Shown: positions 23,976-34,917 of the stretch, piece by piece | Layout: every line of letters starts with the position of its first letter | Numbering within the stretch: the first letter of the stretch is position 1 | Source: Hexactinellida sp. DTS-2022 | Taxonomy: Eukaryota > Porifera > Hexactinellida | Length of the DNA stretch: 64,000 nucleotides | NCBI GenBank assembly: GCA_028753945.1 | Contig: JAPNXP010000003.1 | Location: forward strand, 2,480,001 to 2,544,000 | Direction of reading: 5' to 3' | Program-made: the position numbers and the translations under genes | Notes under the pieces: model-generated | The model's database searches: none | What the model saw: the letters and a program-made list of their open reading frames with translations, nothing else | What the model was told of the DNA's origin: nothing

Positions 23976-25107
23976 TTAAGCAAATTATACTCCACGGATC
24001 GGGACTACGTCAGCCCTAATCGCTGGAATGGAACATTTAATTATTTGTTTCATAAACCCTGAACCAATTAAGTAAATCACATTAAAATAAAATCCTAACT
24101 TGATCCATCCTTAGTGCCATAGCTTCGTGTCGTAATTATTTTTCGAAGACTAAATTTTGTGACAGGCTTATGTTAAAAATCGCCCTTTTTAGATAATTTT
24201 ACTCTCTTCTATGAAGTTCAGATAGCCATAGAAAAGGCAGAATCAAATCAATAGAAAAATATTTTTTAACATTAGTTTGTCAGAATTTTTAGTTTAAAAT
24301 TTTTTATCACAATGGGAGTTGACAGGGACAAGGCTGTTTGTTGGCACAAAGGTGAAGCAAGTTATGCGAGCATTGGGTTTGCATGTGATTAAGAATAAAA
24401 ATCGAAAATGAGCCGTTTCGTTATAGAGAATAGGGAGGCCAAATGGGTGCTCGCCGTTAAGTAACGCAAAATTCCCCAAATTAGACACCATGCACCACTT
24501 TTCCGGGCTTCCCCATGTCTCACTTTTTTTAATAAATTTTGAAATACAAAAAGGATGGTCTGTTACACATTTGCCCCTTGGAAGCGTTTCGCAACGTTTG
24601 CAATCCTCCTAAGTTATTAGTAGTGTTAATAATTAATAGGGAAATATAATGTAACAAATTTGCCTCAGCATAATATTACTAGTTAACACTAATAATTTTG
24701 ATTCAGACTCTTGTCGCATCTAAAAATTTCAATGAATTAATGAAATTGTCTTTATGAAAAGTATTATGATGCTAATTAATTTCTCAAGGGTCAATTAGAT
24801 GCCCTACAATTCGCTAAAGTCAAAGGGCTCTCCGTCCCTCAATTCGAAACAAATTTGTCTCAATTAAGCCGAGCCTGAATTTCGTATTACGAACACAGTA
24901 ATGTAAAAATTTATTGTGGTTTCCCCCAATTACGACGTTATGAGAAATATATAAAATAATAAAAATCAATTAAATATTAACAAAATCTATAAAAATAATA
25001 AAAATATACATCATCAAAATAAATTGCAAATAAAGAGCCAAGACAAATAATCAAAGGGGATATCATAGTACAAAATAGAAGGGCTAATTCAACTTATGTA
25101 TAGAGCA
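23976..25107. other. Gene-less stretch between Acinus and the membrane protein gene
   Basis: AT-rich sequence. A short minus-strand frame at 24294-24491 has no family features. No Acinus SAP-domain exon could be found here. Confidence 0.4.
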
Positions 25108-25566
25108 TTAATGTTCGAGTAATTTAGCGTAAATGACTTCAGATCGTTTCTTCACCAAAAAATGCAAAGAAATACCAATAGCTCCTGCTACAATTAACGT
25201 AATAATACAGGTGACTACACCCGTTATCACACACCATTTCACTATTTCTCCACGGTCTCCATCTGTATTAGGTACAGGTGTTTTAGGTGGAGTATTGGGT
25301 GAGTAAGATGAGGACGGAGACGGCTGCCGGGAAGAGGTAGCTGTAGGAACAGCTGTTGAGTTTATGGAATTCTTTGAAGTAGAAATGCTGACAGAAGATT
25401 TAGTTGAGGTAGAGTTGGTTATGATGGAAGAAGAAGAAATAGAATTCATAGAAAATGGCATCAAGGTGAAACTGGTGAGTGTAGTACTATTTGTACTTTT
25501 CCCCTGTATTTGTGGTAGGAGAATTAAAACTGTAATCTGAAATAGAATTAGGATATACAGAGACAT
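25108..25566 (-). CDS. Mucin-like type I membrane protein with ITIM-like tail, paralogue A
   Basis: The gene is a single-exon frame of 152 residues. Residues 1-22 form a hydrophobic signal peptide. Residues 23-105 are Ser/Thr-rich with NST and NSI sequons, so likely heavily glycosylated, and end in a Pro-rich stalk. Residues about 111-137 (WCVITGVVTCIITLIVAGAI) span the membrane. The cytosolic tail of about 15 residues is KKRSEVIYAKLLEH, which contains VIYAKL, matching the ITIM consensus (I/V/L/S)xYxx(L/V/I) and also a YxxL endocytic signal. The same architecture and an alignable membrane-tail region occur at 55654-56319. A TATATAG-like element lies about 30 bp upstream on the minus strand. 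I do not recognise a named family. A function at the cell surface, possibly inhibitory signalling, is inference. Confidence 0.75.
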   Translation of the reverse strand: MSLYILILFQITVLILLPQIQGKSTNSTTLTSFTLMPFSMNSISSSSIITNSTSTKSSVSISTSKNSINSTAVPTATSSRQPSPSSSYSPNTPPKTPVPNTDGDRGEIVKWCVITGVVTCIITLIVAGAIGISLHFLVKKRSEVIYAKLLEH

Positions 25567-25569
25567 TTG

Positions 25570-26470
25570 GTAGTGAGTTGAGGCAATAAGATATTTCTAT
25601 ATAATTGCAAAAAAGTTATTTAGACATGTGTTATCAATACTTTAAATTTCAAGAATGGGCGTCAAAAGAAAAAAAATTGGGTCGAAAGTGTAAAAAAATG
25701 CAATATTATTTAACTGCTAAAAATAGGGCCTTTTCTTGCCTCAAAAATAATTCTAGGCAAATTGCTGAAGAAATTAAATCTTGTTTTTATAATAATTCCA
25801 AAGATACAAATTTCAATATTAAATATTAAATAATTTATATGTAGACCGTCTATTTCTAGACCAGGTTTTCTTACATATAAATTAGTTATAGACGGTCTAC
25901 AAATTTTTAACTTCGTTTGATGGGCTTTTATAAACCGTAAGAGATAGACGGTCTATATATAAGGAAGCTCATTAAATATCCCCCAATTACTTGGTACTCA
26001 TAAAGAATCTGTGTGGACATGTGGCTATTGTGCAGGAAGCCATAAAGATACGGGATAAACGCTATAAAGTGAACCCCGCGTATTTGGCGGGTTATATAAT
26101 TATATAAATATATTATAATAAATCAATTAAAATTAACAAGAATTTGAAAAGGAATAATTATACTTTAGAAACTGTTAGAATATAGTATTTTGAATGGTCT
26201 AGCGATATAACCAGATCTTATACATAAATTGAACTGTAACATGACTCCTAAAACATTGTCTTGTGATTATAGGAGGAGTCCAAACTACCATGAGTATATA
26301 TCTATTATTAGTCATGACTCATTAGTTAGAAAATATAGTTTGTGTCAAACCAGCGATAATGTATTATAATCCGGCCCAGCACAGGTTGTTAGTATAATCG
26401 CACGGGGCATCCCCCGGATTTATACTAAAATCTCCTCCCCTGCCCCAGGCTGGCCAGATCCTGCGACCGC
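25570..26470. other. Spacer with a short TAGACCGTCTA repeat
   Basis: Three inverted or direct copies of TAGACCGTCTA/TAGACGGTCTA occur between 25842 and 25962. A Lys-rich 74-codon plus-strand frame (25605-25829) overlaps the upstream region of the membrane gene and has no recognisable domain. No other gene was seen. Confidence 0.4.
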
Positions 26471-26474
26471 CCCT

Positions 26475-26880
26475 GGTTTGGTAGTGTGCTTTGGGTCGTT
26501 ATCATGTACCAAAACCACTCACAGCCTGAAAACTGTAGCTTGCTTTATCAAATGCCCCTCTAGTATATTCATAAAGAGAGCTGTTGTGAGTATTTATTGG
26601 AAATCCAGAGCGGAAACGTTCCTACTGACGATAAGCTGCCCAAATCTTGATTTTCTGGGTATGTTTCACTGTTGTTCTCAGCCTCTCAGTACCCTACTTG
26701 GTCCACATGCGAATTCCAACGTGAGATCGAAATCTCGGCCTCGTCGAAAAATATAGCATGTTGCCAGTCTTTACGAAGATATTTCCCTGTCCATTCTAGT
26801 CCTGCAATACGAATTTTCTCAAATAGTAAAGGAATGGGGCTAGGTATGGCTTTTTGGCTTAGTATATTTTAACTTCTTCA
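26475..26880 (-). pseudogene. Tc1-like transposase remnant
   Basis: Minus-strand translation across frames gives FFDEAEISISRWNSHVDQVGY, KIKIWAA, GTFPLWISNKYSQQL and VVLVHDNDPKHTTK. The last is the HDNDPKHT block around the second catalytic Asp of Tc1 transposases. Several frameshifts and stops are present, and the N-terminus and the final Glu region are missing. No terminal repeats were seen. Confidence 0.8.
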
Positions 26881-27044
26881 AAGCACGCGCAACCGTATTC
26901 TTTGAGGTGTAACCACTCTAGCGGATCCAGAAATATCCCAAGAAATTAAGTGAGCGTAGCGAGCGACTTGTAAAGTTGTTTGGGGGGTTGCCTCCAGAAA
27001 TTATTTGACTTGTATATTATAATTCTAGATTCAACTATATACTA

Positions 27045-28697
27045 CTACTGTATTTCTCGGTCAATTATCCGATTCGGGCAACCAATTATCCGATTCGGGC
27101 AACCAATTATCCGATTGGGTCAACCAATTATCCGATTCGGGCAACCAATTATCCGATTGGGTCAACCAATTATCCGATTCGGGCAACCAATTATCCGATT
27201 GGGTCAACCAATTATCCGATCGGAATTACTTTTGATTTTCATTGGTTTATCTATTTAGGATACTGGGTTGATATGTATAAAACAAAGTAATACGAAATAA
27301 ATATATTCCTAAATATTCAATATTCATCATAAATTATGGCTTCGAGTTCATACGATGCAGGACAACACTCTGCCACATCATCTACAGTTGCTATTTCACG
27401 AGGTAGGAGAGCAATTTCAAATGAATTACGGCAAAGACTTATCGGTGCCCACGAGTCGGGAGTAACCTATAAACAGATGACCAGATTGTTTGGCGTTAAG
27501 AAGGATACCGCTTACAGAATTTGTAGCACCAGACAATATTCTACCAAACTTCGCGGTGGTCCAAGAGGAAAAAAGTTGGACGAGGATTCGAAAAGTCTTC
27601 TCTTAATTTCCATTGAAGCCCGTCCCGATATCACTCTTGGCGAGATGAGAAATAAACTAATTCTCGAACGAGGGATAACTGTTTCGATATCTACAATCGC
27701 TCGGTGTCTTGAAGGATGCTTAATTACAGTAAAAAAACTTGAATTACTTCCGAGTGTACGTAATTCACCGGCAAACAAAGATTGTAGAAGAACTCATGCT
27801 CTATGGTTGCAAGAACAGCATGAAATAGGAGCAAGATTCTGTTACGTTGACGAGTGTGGATTTGGCTTATATACCGCTCGGAATCGTGGTCGATCAATTC
27901 AAGGATTGCCAGCTCGAAGGGTTGCTGACAATCAACGAACTCCCCATGTCACTCTGATATGTGCTATCTGTCCAGGTGTTGGACTCGTCCATTCAAAGAT
28001 CCTATTCGGAGGTGCTAAACAAACACATTTTGATCAATTTATAAGTGAATTATTCCATCTCTCGTTTGGTTTGGCATTGGAACCAAGTAGCTCAGTTGAC
28101 ACGGCATTTATCGTACTTGACAACGCTCCTTGTCACCGTGGGATTGAAAATAGACTTGAAGCTTCTATCCCTTCACACATCGAATTGAAACGCCTCCCTC
28201 CATACAGTTGCGAGTTGAATCCGATTGAGTTGTGCTTCCAAAGTCTAAAATCCTATATAAAACGAACTCTCAGCGCTCAAGGACCAATTATACCAATTGA
28301 GGGCCAAACTATGGTAAGTGCAAGGAGAGATAAACTATTGCAATTATGCCCAAATGCTTTGGCTCAAATTACTCCAGCAACTTGCCTGAATTCGTTCTAC
28401 CATGTATTGACAGCAACAGTTCCGAGAGCAATACGCCTTGAAAATCTCTAGTAGCTACATTATCCAATATATATATCCAATAAATCACTTTATCCTATAT
28501 TAATTAACTGCATTCATTATCACTATTATATCAAATATATCACTATAATTGTTGATTGCTTGAATCGGATAATTGGTTGCTCGAATCGGATAATTGGTTG
28601 CCCGAATCGGATAATTGGTTGACCCAATCGGATAATTGGTTGCCCGAATCGGATAATTGGTTGCCCGAATCGGATAATTGACCGAGAAATACAGTAG
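27045..28697 (+). mobile_element. Tc1/mariner-superfamily element (DD35E), complete
   Basis: A 1653-bp element is flanked by TA on both sides (27043-27044 and 28698-28699). The terminal inverted repeats start CTACTGTATTTCTCGGTCAA. Inside each end is a tandem array of a 21-bp unit CCAATTATCCGATTCGGGCAA, eight units at the left (27061-27225) and six at the right (28558-28680) in inverted orientation. Units alternate between GATTCGGGC and GATTGGGTC forms. The spacing of 21 bp equals two DNA turns. The central gene is intact, so the element may be recently active. Confidence 0.93.
27336..28451 (+). CDS. Tc1/mariner-type transposase, intact
   Basis: This is an uninterrupted 371-residue frame. The N-terminus has a helix-turn-helix (ELRQRLIGAHESGVTYKQM, then FGVKKDTAYRICSTRQ) and a GGPRGKKL AT-hook-like hinge. 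The catalytic domain shows FCYVDECGFG (first Asp), FIVLDNAPCHRG (second Asp) and PPYSCELNPIE (Glu). I count 35 residues between the second Asp and the Glu, hence DD35E, against 34 in Tc1 and mariner. The ATG at 27336 follows the left iteron array by about 110 bp. It cuts and pastes the flanking element at TA sites in the nucleus. The HTH probably reads the 21-bp iterons, which is inference. Confidence 0.92.
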   Translation: MASSSYDAGQHSATSSTVAISRGRRAISNELRQRLIGAHESGVTYKQMTRLFGVKKDTAYRICSTRQYSTKLRGGPRGKKLDEDSKSLLLISIEARPDITLGEMRNKLILERGITVSISTIARCLEGCLITVKKLELLPSVRNSPANKDCRRTHALWLQEQHEIGARFCYVDECGFGLYTARNRGRSIQGLPARRVADNQRTPHVTLICAICPGVGLVHSKILFGGAKQTHFDQFISELFHLSFGLALEPSSSVDTAFIVLDNAPCHRGIENRLEASIPSHIELKRLPPYSCELNPIELCFQSLKSYIKRTLSAQGPIIPIEGQTMVSARRDKLLQLCPNALAQITPATCLNSFYHVLTATVPRAIRLENL

Positions 28698-28699
28698 TA

Positions 28700-29190
28700 T
28701 CATTATTATTATCTCGGGTTGATGCCAACGAAAGAAAGTGACAGTAACTGGTTACAGTTACTGTAGTGTCACGAGTGCATTGACTTTACTAGATCTCGAA
28801 GGGGGAGCCAAGCAGGGACGTTGCCAGGATTTTTCACCTATGGGGGGCATAGAAATTGCCTGGGGGGGGGGGGCAAAAAGCATTTTATTGGTGTTAAATC
28901 TAGCAGTTGACGTTACCAAAAACTAGGCGATAAAGATGAAGCTTTCTAGTTTAATGTCCTGCAAAGTATGAAAAGTAGCTACAAAAATCAATACATTAAC
29001 AAGAATTTTGCAACCCCAGCAGATACTACAGCTTAACTACTAGCTATAATGACAGTAAAAGTCAATTTTGACAGATAACAGGTCTAAAGTAAAGTTGTAT
29101 TGAGTTTGTAAACAGTTGATTAGAAGTTAGACCAAAAGTTGCCAAAATAGCTAGGAATATCCTACAAGGCGATCTAGATTGCTAACAGTC
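28700..29190. other. Gene-less stretch with G-tracts
   Basis: Contains a CCTGGGGGGGGG tract near 28860. This looks like MITE debris. No bounded element or gene could be defined. Confidence 0.35.
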
Positions 29191-29191
29191 C

Positions 29192-29662
29192 ATTCCTGTC
29201 AACCATACAGGGATTTCAACCATTTTGAATGTTCTGTCCAAGAGTACAGGGATGTAATAAATTTGTATATGGATTACTAGTTTGGATAAATTATTGATTG
29301 TTTGTCGAATAATACATAAAAAATGCCTAACCCTAAAATGTAGCATTTTGTTTTGTGTAAATTAATACCCTATTCAAGCGTACAGGGATTTCTGTGCGAA
29401 CTATATATTTCAATATTATCTGCGTTCCTAAGTGATTATTTTGATTTATGTCAAACTTAATAAGAATAACTAACATGTTCGTATGCATATCTTGAGACAC
29501 ATAACAAAATGCTTTGGTTAGTGTAATTCGTTTCAAGTATTATTGTAGTTTCCATTTTAGACGAGCGAGCGAGAAAAAAATTGAGGTGTCTAGGGATCTT
29601 GACCAATCTACAGGGGAAAATCGGAGCCTCGTACAGGGATATGACTCAAATGGATTGGAAAG
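29192..29662. repeat. TACAGGGATTT-repeat element, decayed copy
   Basis: It resembles the element at 29952-30272: CCTGTCAACCATACAGGGAT at the left and a degenerate GACTCAAATGGATTGG at the right, with many internal TACAGGGAT units. No clean target duplication. Confidence 0.5.
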
Positions 29663-29782
29663 TGTGAACTCATTAAATTGAATTCAATAGCATCAATTAA
29701 TCAGAGGAATAAAATAGTTCAATATATTTTACCAGGGGGGGGGGGGCATTGCCCCGGGAACTCCTGGGCTGCCCCTGGTAAA

Positions 29783-30757
29783 CAGGGTTGTCGTGGGAGT
29801 GGAATTTCCATTCCCATCCCATTCCCACAGGATTTATGTGGGAATTCCCATGGGGATCCACATATTATGGATTCCCATATGAATCAACAAATAAATCCTG
29901 TGGGAATAAGATAGATGGGATTAATGGGAAATTGGGAATAGAATGGAATTCATACCTGCCAACCGTACAGGGATTTTAACCATTTTGCTGTTCTGTACAG
30001 GGAATTATTACATTTGTACAGGGATTTTAAGTCGGGACAAAATTAATGATTGTAAGTCAAATACACCTAAAAAATGTCTTTACTCTCAAAATGTAGCATT
30101 TTGTTAAAGTAACAATTCCTAATCAAGCGTATAGTGTTTGTCTCGCTCATGTAGGGAAATTTCCCTACATGAGCGAGACAAAATTCTTTCGGGTGTACAG
30201 GGATTTTTGCCAATGTACAGGGGAAAATTGGAGCTCCGTACAGGGATACGACTCAAATAGGTTGGCAGGTATGGGAATTCTACACCAAATTATTACTTAA
30301 TTGTCACATTTTGGCTATAACTTACTCCCCATTAAAGATAGAAGGTTGACTGTGCGGTTCGAATGAATAGCAGATACTTAGATTCTGAGCAAATTGTATG
30401 AAGAACTGAATGGAAATTTTAGATATCAATTTTATATTGTGAGAATTCAAATTTTATAATCTCAAAATTAAACTGGTAAATCAATAATTCTAACGAGGGT
30501 GATGCAAGATTTGATAGCCATTTCAGTCGCAACATTGGTACGCCATTTGCAACTTTCCACACATACAAATAAGCTGCTTTAACAATTCAGAAAAAAGTAA
30601 TAGTGAAGATGTTGTAACTGGTGTAACGTCCTTGTATCACTTGTATCGATATCCATACGGGAATTCCCATATGGGATCCCATGCCACAGGGGAAATTTGA
30701 TTCCATCCCTATCCCATTCCCATGAGTATGGGAATTCCCATACCCACGGCAACCCTG
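29783..30757. mobile_element. GGGAATTCCCAT-rich hAT-like element
   Basis: The ends are CAGGGTTGTCGTGGG and the inverse CCCACGGCAACCCTG. Flanking CTGGTAAA and CTGATAAC match at 6 of 8 bases. Both end regions are rich in TGGGAATGGG and GGAATTCC units. The element at 29952-30272 is inserted in it. It has no coding capacity. Confidence 0.55.
29952..30272. mobile_element. ATACCTGCCAACC hAT-like MITE
   Basis: The ends are ATACCTGCCAACC and the inverse GGTTGGCAGGTAT, flanked by TGGAATTC and GGGAATTC (8 bp, one mismatch). Many GTACAGGGA units occur inside, and a perfect inverted repeat GTCTCGCTCATGTAGGGAAA lies at about 30140-30180. No gene. Confidence 0.7.
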
Positions 30758-31270
30758 CTGATAACTGGGCACTTTTATGCCATGAATTTAAGAGAAATGT
30801 ATGAGGTCTCCGAATTTGTTGTGCGACACTGTTTGGAATCAATGGGATTATTTTCGAGGGTCTCCACTCCCTTTTCATTGTTCAATTGGGCAACGGTCAC
30901 TTAATCTGGAAATTAGACTATACACCGTTAATAGTGAGACCCCTACAACTTGAGATATTTCCTTAAGGTAATACAAGGGTCGACCTCAATAGAAATACAA
31001 AAACGCTGAAAAACTTGTCCAAGCATACCCAAATATACTTTGAAAAATTCGTTCCGGTCAATTTTGTGACTTTTAACCGCTTTTTTGCTCAAAAGAAAAT
31101 TTGAAAATTCCCAAGAGTGACCTTGTTTATGTAGAGGTAATCTCAAAAAGTATAAGTTAGAAAGACCAAAACTAATAGTGTAAAACGTTCCTTATCAGGA
31201 GAGCTACCAATTATGCGTGTCGATATTCAACATTAATACAAAGTTAATAGTTACCTTATAGGAAATTAAC
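30758..31270. other. Gene-less stretch
   Basis: AT-rich with short frames lacking any family feature. Nothing else recognised. Confidence 0.35.
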
Positions 31271-31452
31271 CAGGGCTTTTCACGAGTCACCGAGTCACCT
31301 GAATCGTGACAAAATTCAGTGACTCGAGTTACCGAGTCAATTGATTCGTGATAAATTTATGTGACTCGAGTCACCTAAGCTGACTCAATGACTCGTGGTG
31401 ACTCGCGAGTCATCGAGTCAAACTAATAAATGACTGACTTGTAAAAGCCCTG
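31271..31452. mobile_element. CGAGTCA-rich hAT-like MITE, second copy
   Basis: The ends are CAGGGCTTTTCACGAGTCA and the inverse TGACTTGTAAAAGCCCTG, flanked by AAATTAAC and AAATTAAT (one mismatch in 8). The interior is a dense set of GTGACTCGAGTCAC-type palindromes. Confidence 0.75.
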
Positions 31453-32039
31453 AAATTAATGCGAATTGATCCAAATCGCGTTAATTTCCTTGAGAGTATA
31501 TTTCCATGACCTAATTTCCAGCAGTTTATTTAGTACTGTTATATTTCCATCACAAGTTACAATGGAAATGCAAAATTGCAAGCTACATATTTTCCGATGT
31601 GCAATGGGTATGATAGGATATCATTAGATTGGAAGCCTATTTTTGGGAGAAGAATTAATAAGGAAAAAACTAATCTTTAAAAATTTTCTAATATTGATTC
31701 GCGTTAATTTCGTGTATCTAAAAATGTTCTTCCCCTCAATCGTGTGAATTGTATTTTAAATGTTTTGTTCCAAATCGCTTTAATTTCCTTGAGCGTTAAT
31801 TTCATGGAGCGTTAATTTCCTATAATAAGATATTAATATTCAAAAGATAGCAGAATTCAGGTTAATAGTATATTATTAGGAAAGGAATTGTTGGCACAAT
31901 AAGTAAATAAATTAATCCAAACCAGCCCAATGTTATGCGCTATACCACGTAAAAATCCATCATTGAACGATTGAAGTAGTCCCTCACTAAGTTCCTGATT
32001 GTCTCTTCATGGTGTTGCCAATTTTACGCTTTGTTGGTC
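31453..32039. other. Gene-less stretch, possibly the 3' part of the MULE
   Basis: Repeated GCGTTAATTTC motifs occur between 31480 and 31820. No gene was seen, and the left end of the neighbouring MULE could not be fixed. Confidence 0.35.
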
Positions 32040-32646
32040 TCTCCCGCCAAATATTTTATTTGTTTAAATTCTACAATTCCCTGTTCTAACTTAAGCGCAT
32101 GTATAAATTTCCAAATAGTTGGATAAAATAGCAGCCAACAGTGGCGTTAAAAGATCGATGCCAGGCCTGGACTGAATTTGTTGTTCTGGGAAATCTAGCA
32201 AGCACTTCAAAATGGCAATTATACATCTCGATGGAAAAGATAGGTGCTGAAAGGTCCCGCCCGGTAGGACACGCCCAATGTACGTGCGTTCGAAGTAAAT
32301 AACTAAACCCTCTGCCATTGACATGGGTAGGTTCTGGACTATAGTACCAAAAAATGTAGAACATCACAAGGTGGTGCAAAAGCTAGGGCAGATATGAGTT
32401 TCATCTGTAACGTAAAATCTTCGTTGTGCTGGTATTCGTGTTGAAGTCATTCCGCTTGAATTTTCCGGAAATATTCTGTGTCAAATGGAAAAAAACAGCC
32501 TTTTACAAAGGTATTTGGCCATAAATGTGAAAGTGTATTTGCTGCTGCCTTTTCGAAGTCCATTAGTAAGTGAATTGGGTGAGCATGTGGACAGAGTTGC
32601 TTTGTTGCTTCCCACATTTTCATCTATGTTTCTTGGAAGTTATTTG

Positions 32647-33107
32647 CAGGGTTGCCAACCCTCCCGCTTTTTTGCCTTTTTTTCTCTCATCCTCCCGACC
32701 TCCCGCCAAACTTTTAAAACTCCCGCTTTTTGGAAATTGTTTATATATTTAGATTTTATGATAATTAAGTAAAATAACGGGATTTGTTCCAATTATTCAA
32801 GTAAATTAGTCAACCTACGAGCAACAAGTTTTTTTCTTTTTAGTTTTTTTTCAAGTTTTTTTAGTTGTAGTTTTTAATTTTCAGTTGTTTTTCGAGTACC
32901 AAGTTTTTTCCTAATTGTAGATATCAAAACATACTAAATAATCATAATATATCGTTCTATTCATGATAGATTTTAAAAAATAGCATATATATTGAGTCTC
33001 CCGCTTTTCTCCCGCTTTTTCATCTTCGACCTCCCGCTTTTTGGTAAAACTCCCGCCAAAATTGGCAAAATCTCCCGCTTTTTTGTTTTCAGAGGTTGGC
33101 AACCCTG
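32647..33107. mobile_element. CAGGGTTGCCAACC MITE inside the MULE
   Basis: The ends are CAGGGTTGCCAACC and the inverse GGTTGGCAACCCTG, flanked by TATTTG on both sides (32641-32646 and 33108-33113). CTCCCGCTTTTT-type units recur near both ends. It interrupts the MULE between the FALLPN and MKMWEA blocks. Confidence 0.8.
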
Positions 33108-33205
33108 TATTTGGTAAAAGTGCGAAGAAACTAGGTAAGAGATTACCATCTTCTAATGGTGTAGGCCCACCTCTCAATCCATGAATACAATAGACTTGCT
33201 CAAAA

Positions 33206-33639
33206 CAAGGCCGTAGGAGCAGGTGTGGCAGATGCGGCAGGTGCGGCCATGGCCGCACCAATAATTTTGGTGACCACACAAATTTTCGGGGAGACATTTA
33301 AGTCAACGACAACTATAGGAGCGGCATAATGGTATTGGTAAACAAAACTGCTACAGGTGTGACATAGGTGCTGCTGCCACCGCCAAACTGTTCGGTACCA
33401 TTATAATATATCGTATTTGTAACCATTAGATTATTTAGCAAGTAGCAACTCTTTTTAAACTTCAAAAAAGAATGTATAAAATTTTAATAGTATGTATGTA
33501 TTTTTTGTATTTCCCTTAGTTGAGTAACTTAAAACATAGAGTGAAAGCGCGTATAAAGTACAAAGGATTAATGTCTGTTTAATTAAATATAGTGACGTCA
33601 CTATGCCGCACCAATAAATGTTGGCGTGCTACGGGCCTG
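33206..33639. mobile_element. CARGSCCGTAG hAT-like MITE inside the MULE
   Basis: The ends are CAAGGCCGTAGGAGC and the inverse GCGTGCTACGGGCCTG. The flanking CAAAA runs suggest a decayed target duplication. It separates the DGTFKTVSLLF and CIHGLRGG blocks of the MULE reading frame. GCCGCACC units lie near both ends. Confidence 0.6.
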
Positions 33640-33699
33640 CAAAAAGTAATGATACGGTCTTAAAAGTACCATCTGGCACCTACCTGTAGGGTTTAATTT

Positions 33700-34917
33700 G
33701 GGGGGGCCCCCCCAAATTTAGGGAGGTCCTCCCCAAATGAAAAATCCCGTTATTTTATTTGGGGAGGTCCTCCCCAAATGAAAAATTCTGTTATTTTATT
33801 TGGGGGGGCCCCCCCAAATTTAGGGAGGTAATTCCCAAATAAAAAATCCTGTTATTTTATTTGGGGGGGGGCCCCCCAAACTTGGAGAGGTCCTCCCCAA
33901 ATCAAAAATCCTGTTATTTTATCTGGGGGCCCCCGAAATTAGGGAGGTCCTTCCCAAATCAAAAATCCTGTTATTTTATTTGGGGGCCCCCAAAATTTGG
34001 GGAGGTCCTCCCCAAATCAAAAATTCTGTTATTTTATTTGGGGGGGCCCCCCCAAATTTAGGGAGGTCCTTCCCAAATCAAAAATCCTGTTATTTTATTT
34101 GGGGGGCCTCCCCCCAAATTTAGGGAGGTTCTTCCCAAATCAAAAATCCTGTTATTTTATTTGGGGGGGGGGCCCCCCAAATTTGGAGAGGTCCTCCCCA
34201 AATCAAAAATCCTGTTATTTTATCTGGGGGCCCCCAAAATTTGGGGAGGTCCTCCCCAAATCAAAAATTCTGTTATTTTATTTGGGGGGGGCCCCCCCCC
34301 AAATTTGGAGAGGTCCTCCCAAATCAAAAATCCTGTTATTCTATTAGGAGGGGCCCTTCCATTTTGGGGGGTCATCTCCAAATCCTCTTTTATCTTTATG
34401 TGGGGTTAAAAGCTATCAAATATAAAACAATCAAATTATACGTATTGCTATTTTTTCATATTTCATTGGAAATAAATGATTGCTAAATCCGATCATCCGA
34501 AGTTGAAATGTAGCAAGTCTGACTAGTTACGTGTAGGGTTTAATTTGGGGGGGGGGGGGTCCCCCAAATTTAGGGAGGTCCTCCCCAAATGAAAAATCCT
34601 GTTATTTTATCTGGGGGCCCCCAAAATTTGGGGAGGTCCTCCCCAAATCAAAAATTCTGTTATTTTATTTGGGGGGGGCCCCCCCCAAATTTGGAGAGGT
34701 CCTCCCAAATCAAAAATCCTGTTATTCTATTAGGAGGGGCCCTTCCATTTTGGGGGGTCATCTCCAAATCCTCTTTTATCTTTATGTGGGGTTAAAAGCT
34801 ATCAAATATAAAACAATCAAATTATACGTATTGCTATTTTTTCATATTTCATTGGAAATAAATGATTGCTAAATCCGATCATCCGAAGTTGAAATGTAGC
34901 AAGTCTGACTAGTTACG
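33700..34917. repeat. Palindromic iterons of the Ginger left end, with a 386-bp tandem duplication
   Basis: The basic unit is a palindrome TTTGGGGGGCCCCCCAAA, then GGGAGGTCCTCCC, then CAAAAATCCTGTTATTTTA. The segment from about 34210 to 34531 recurs at about 34597-34917, including a unique AT-rich part ending in GACTAGTTACG. Both copies end in GTTACG followed by TGTAGGG. Frames reading through the iterons give meaningless Gly/Pro/Ser repeats. Confidence 0.85.

Noticed and set aside
26980..27258. IIRFGQP repeat frame, and similar frames at 28500-28728
   Set aside because: They are translations of the 21-bp mariner iterons.
33861..34486. Several Gly/Pro/Ser repeat frames, also at 34589-34872 and 36158-36370
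   Set aside because: They are translations of the palindromic iterons of the Ginger ends and share no conserved start or context.
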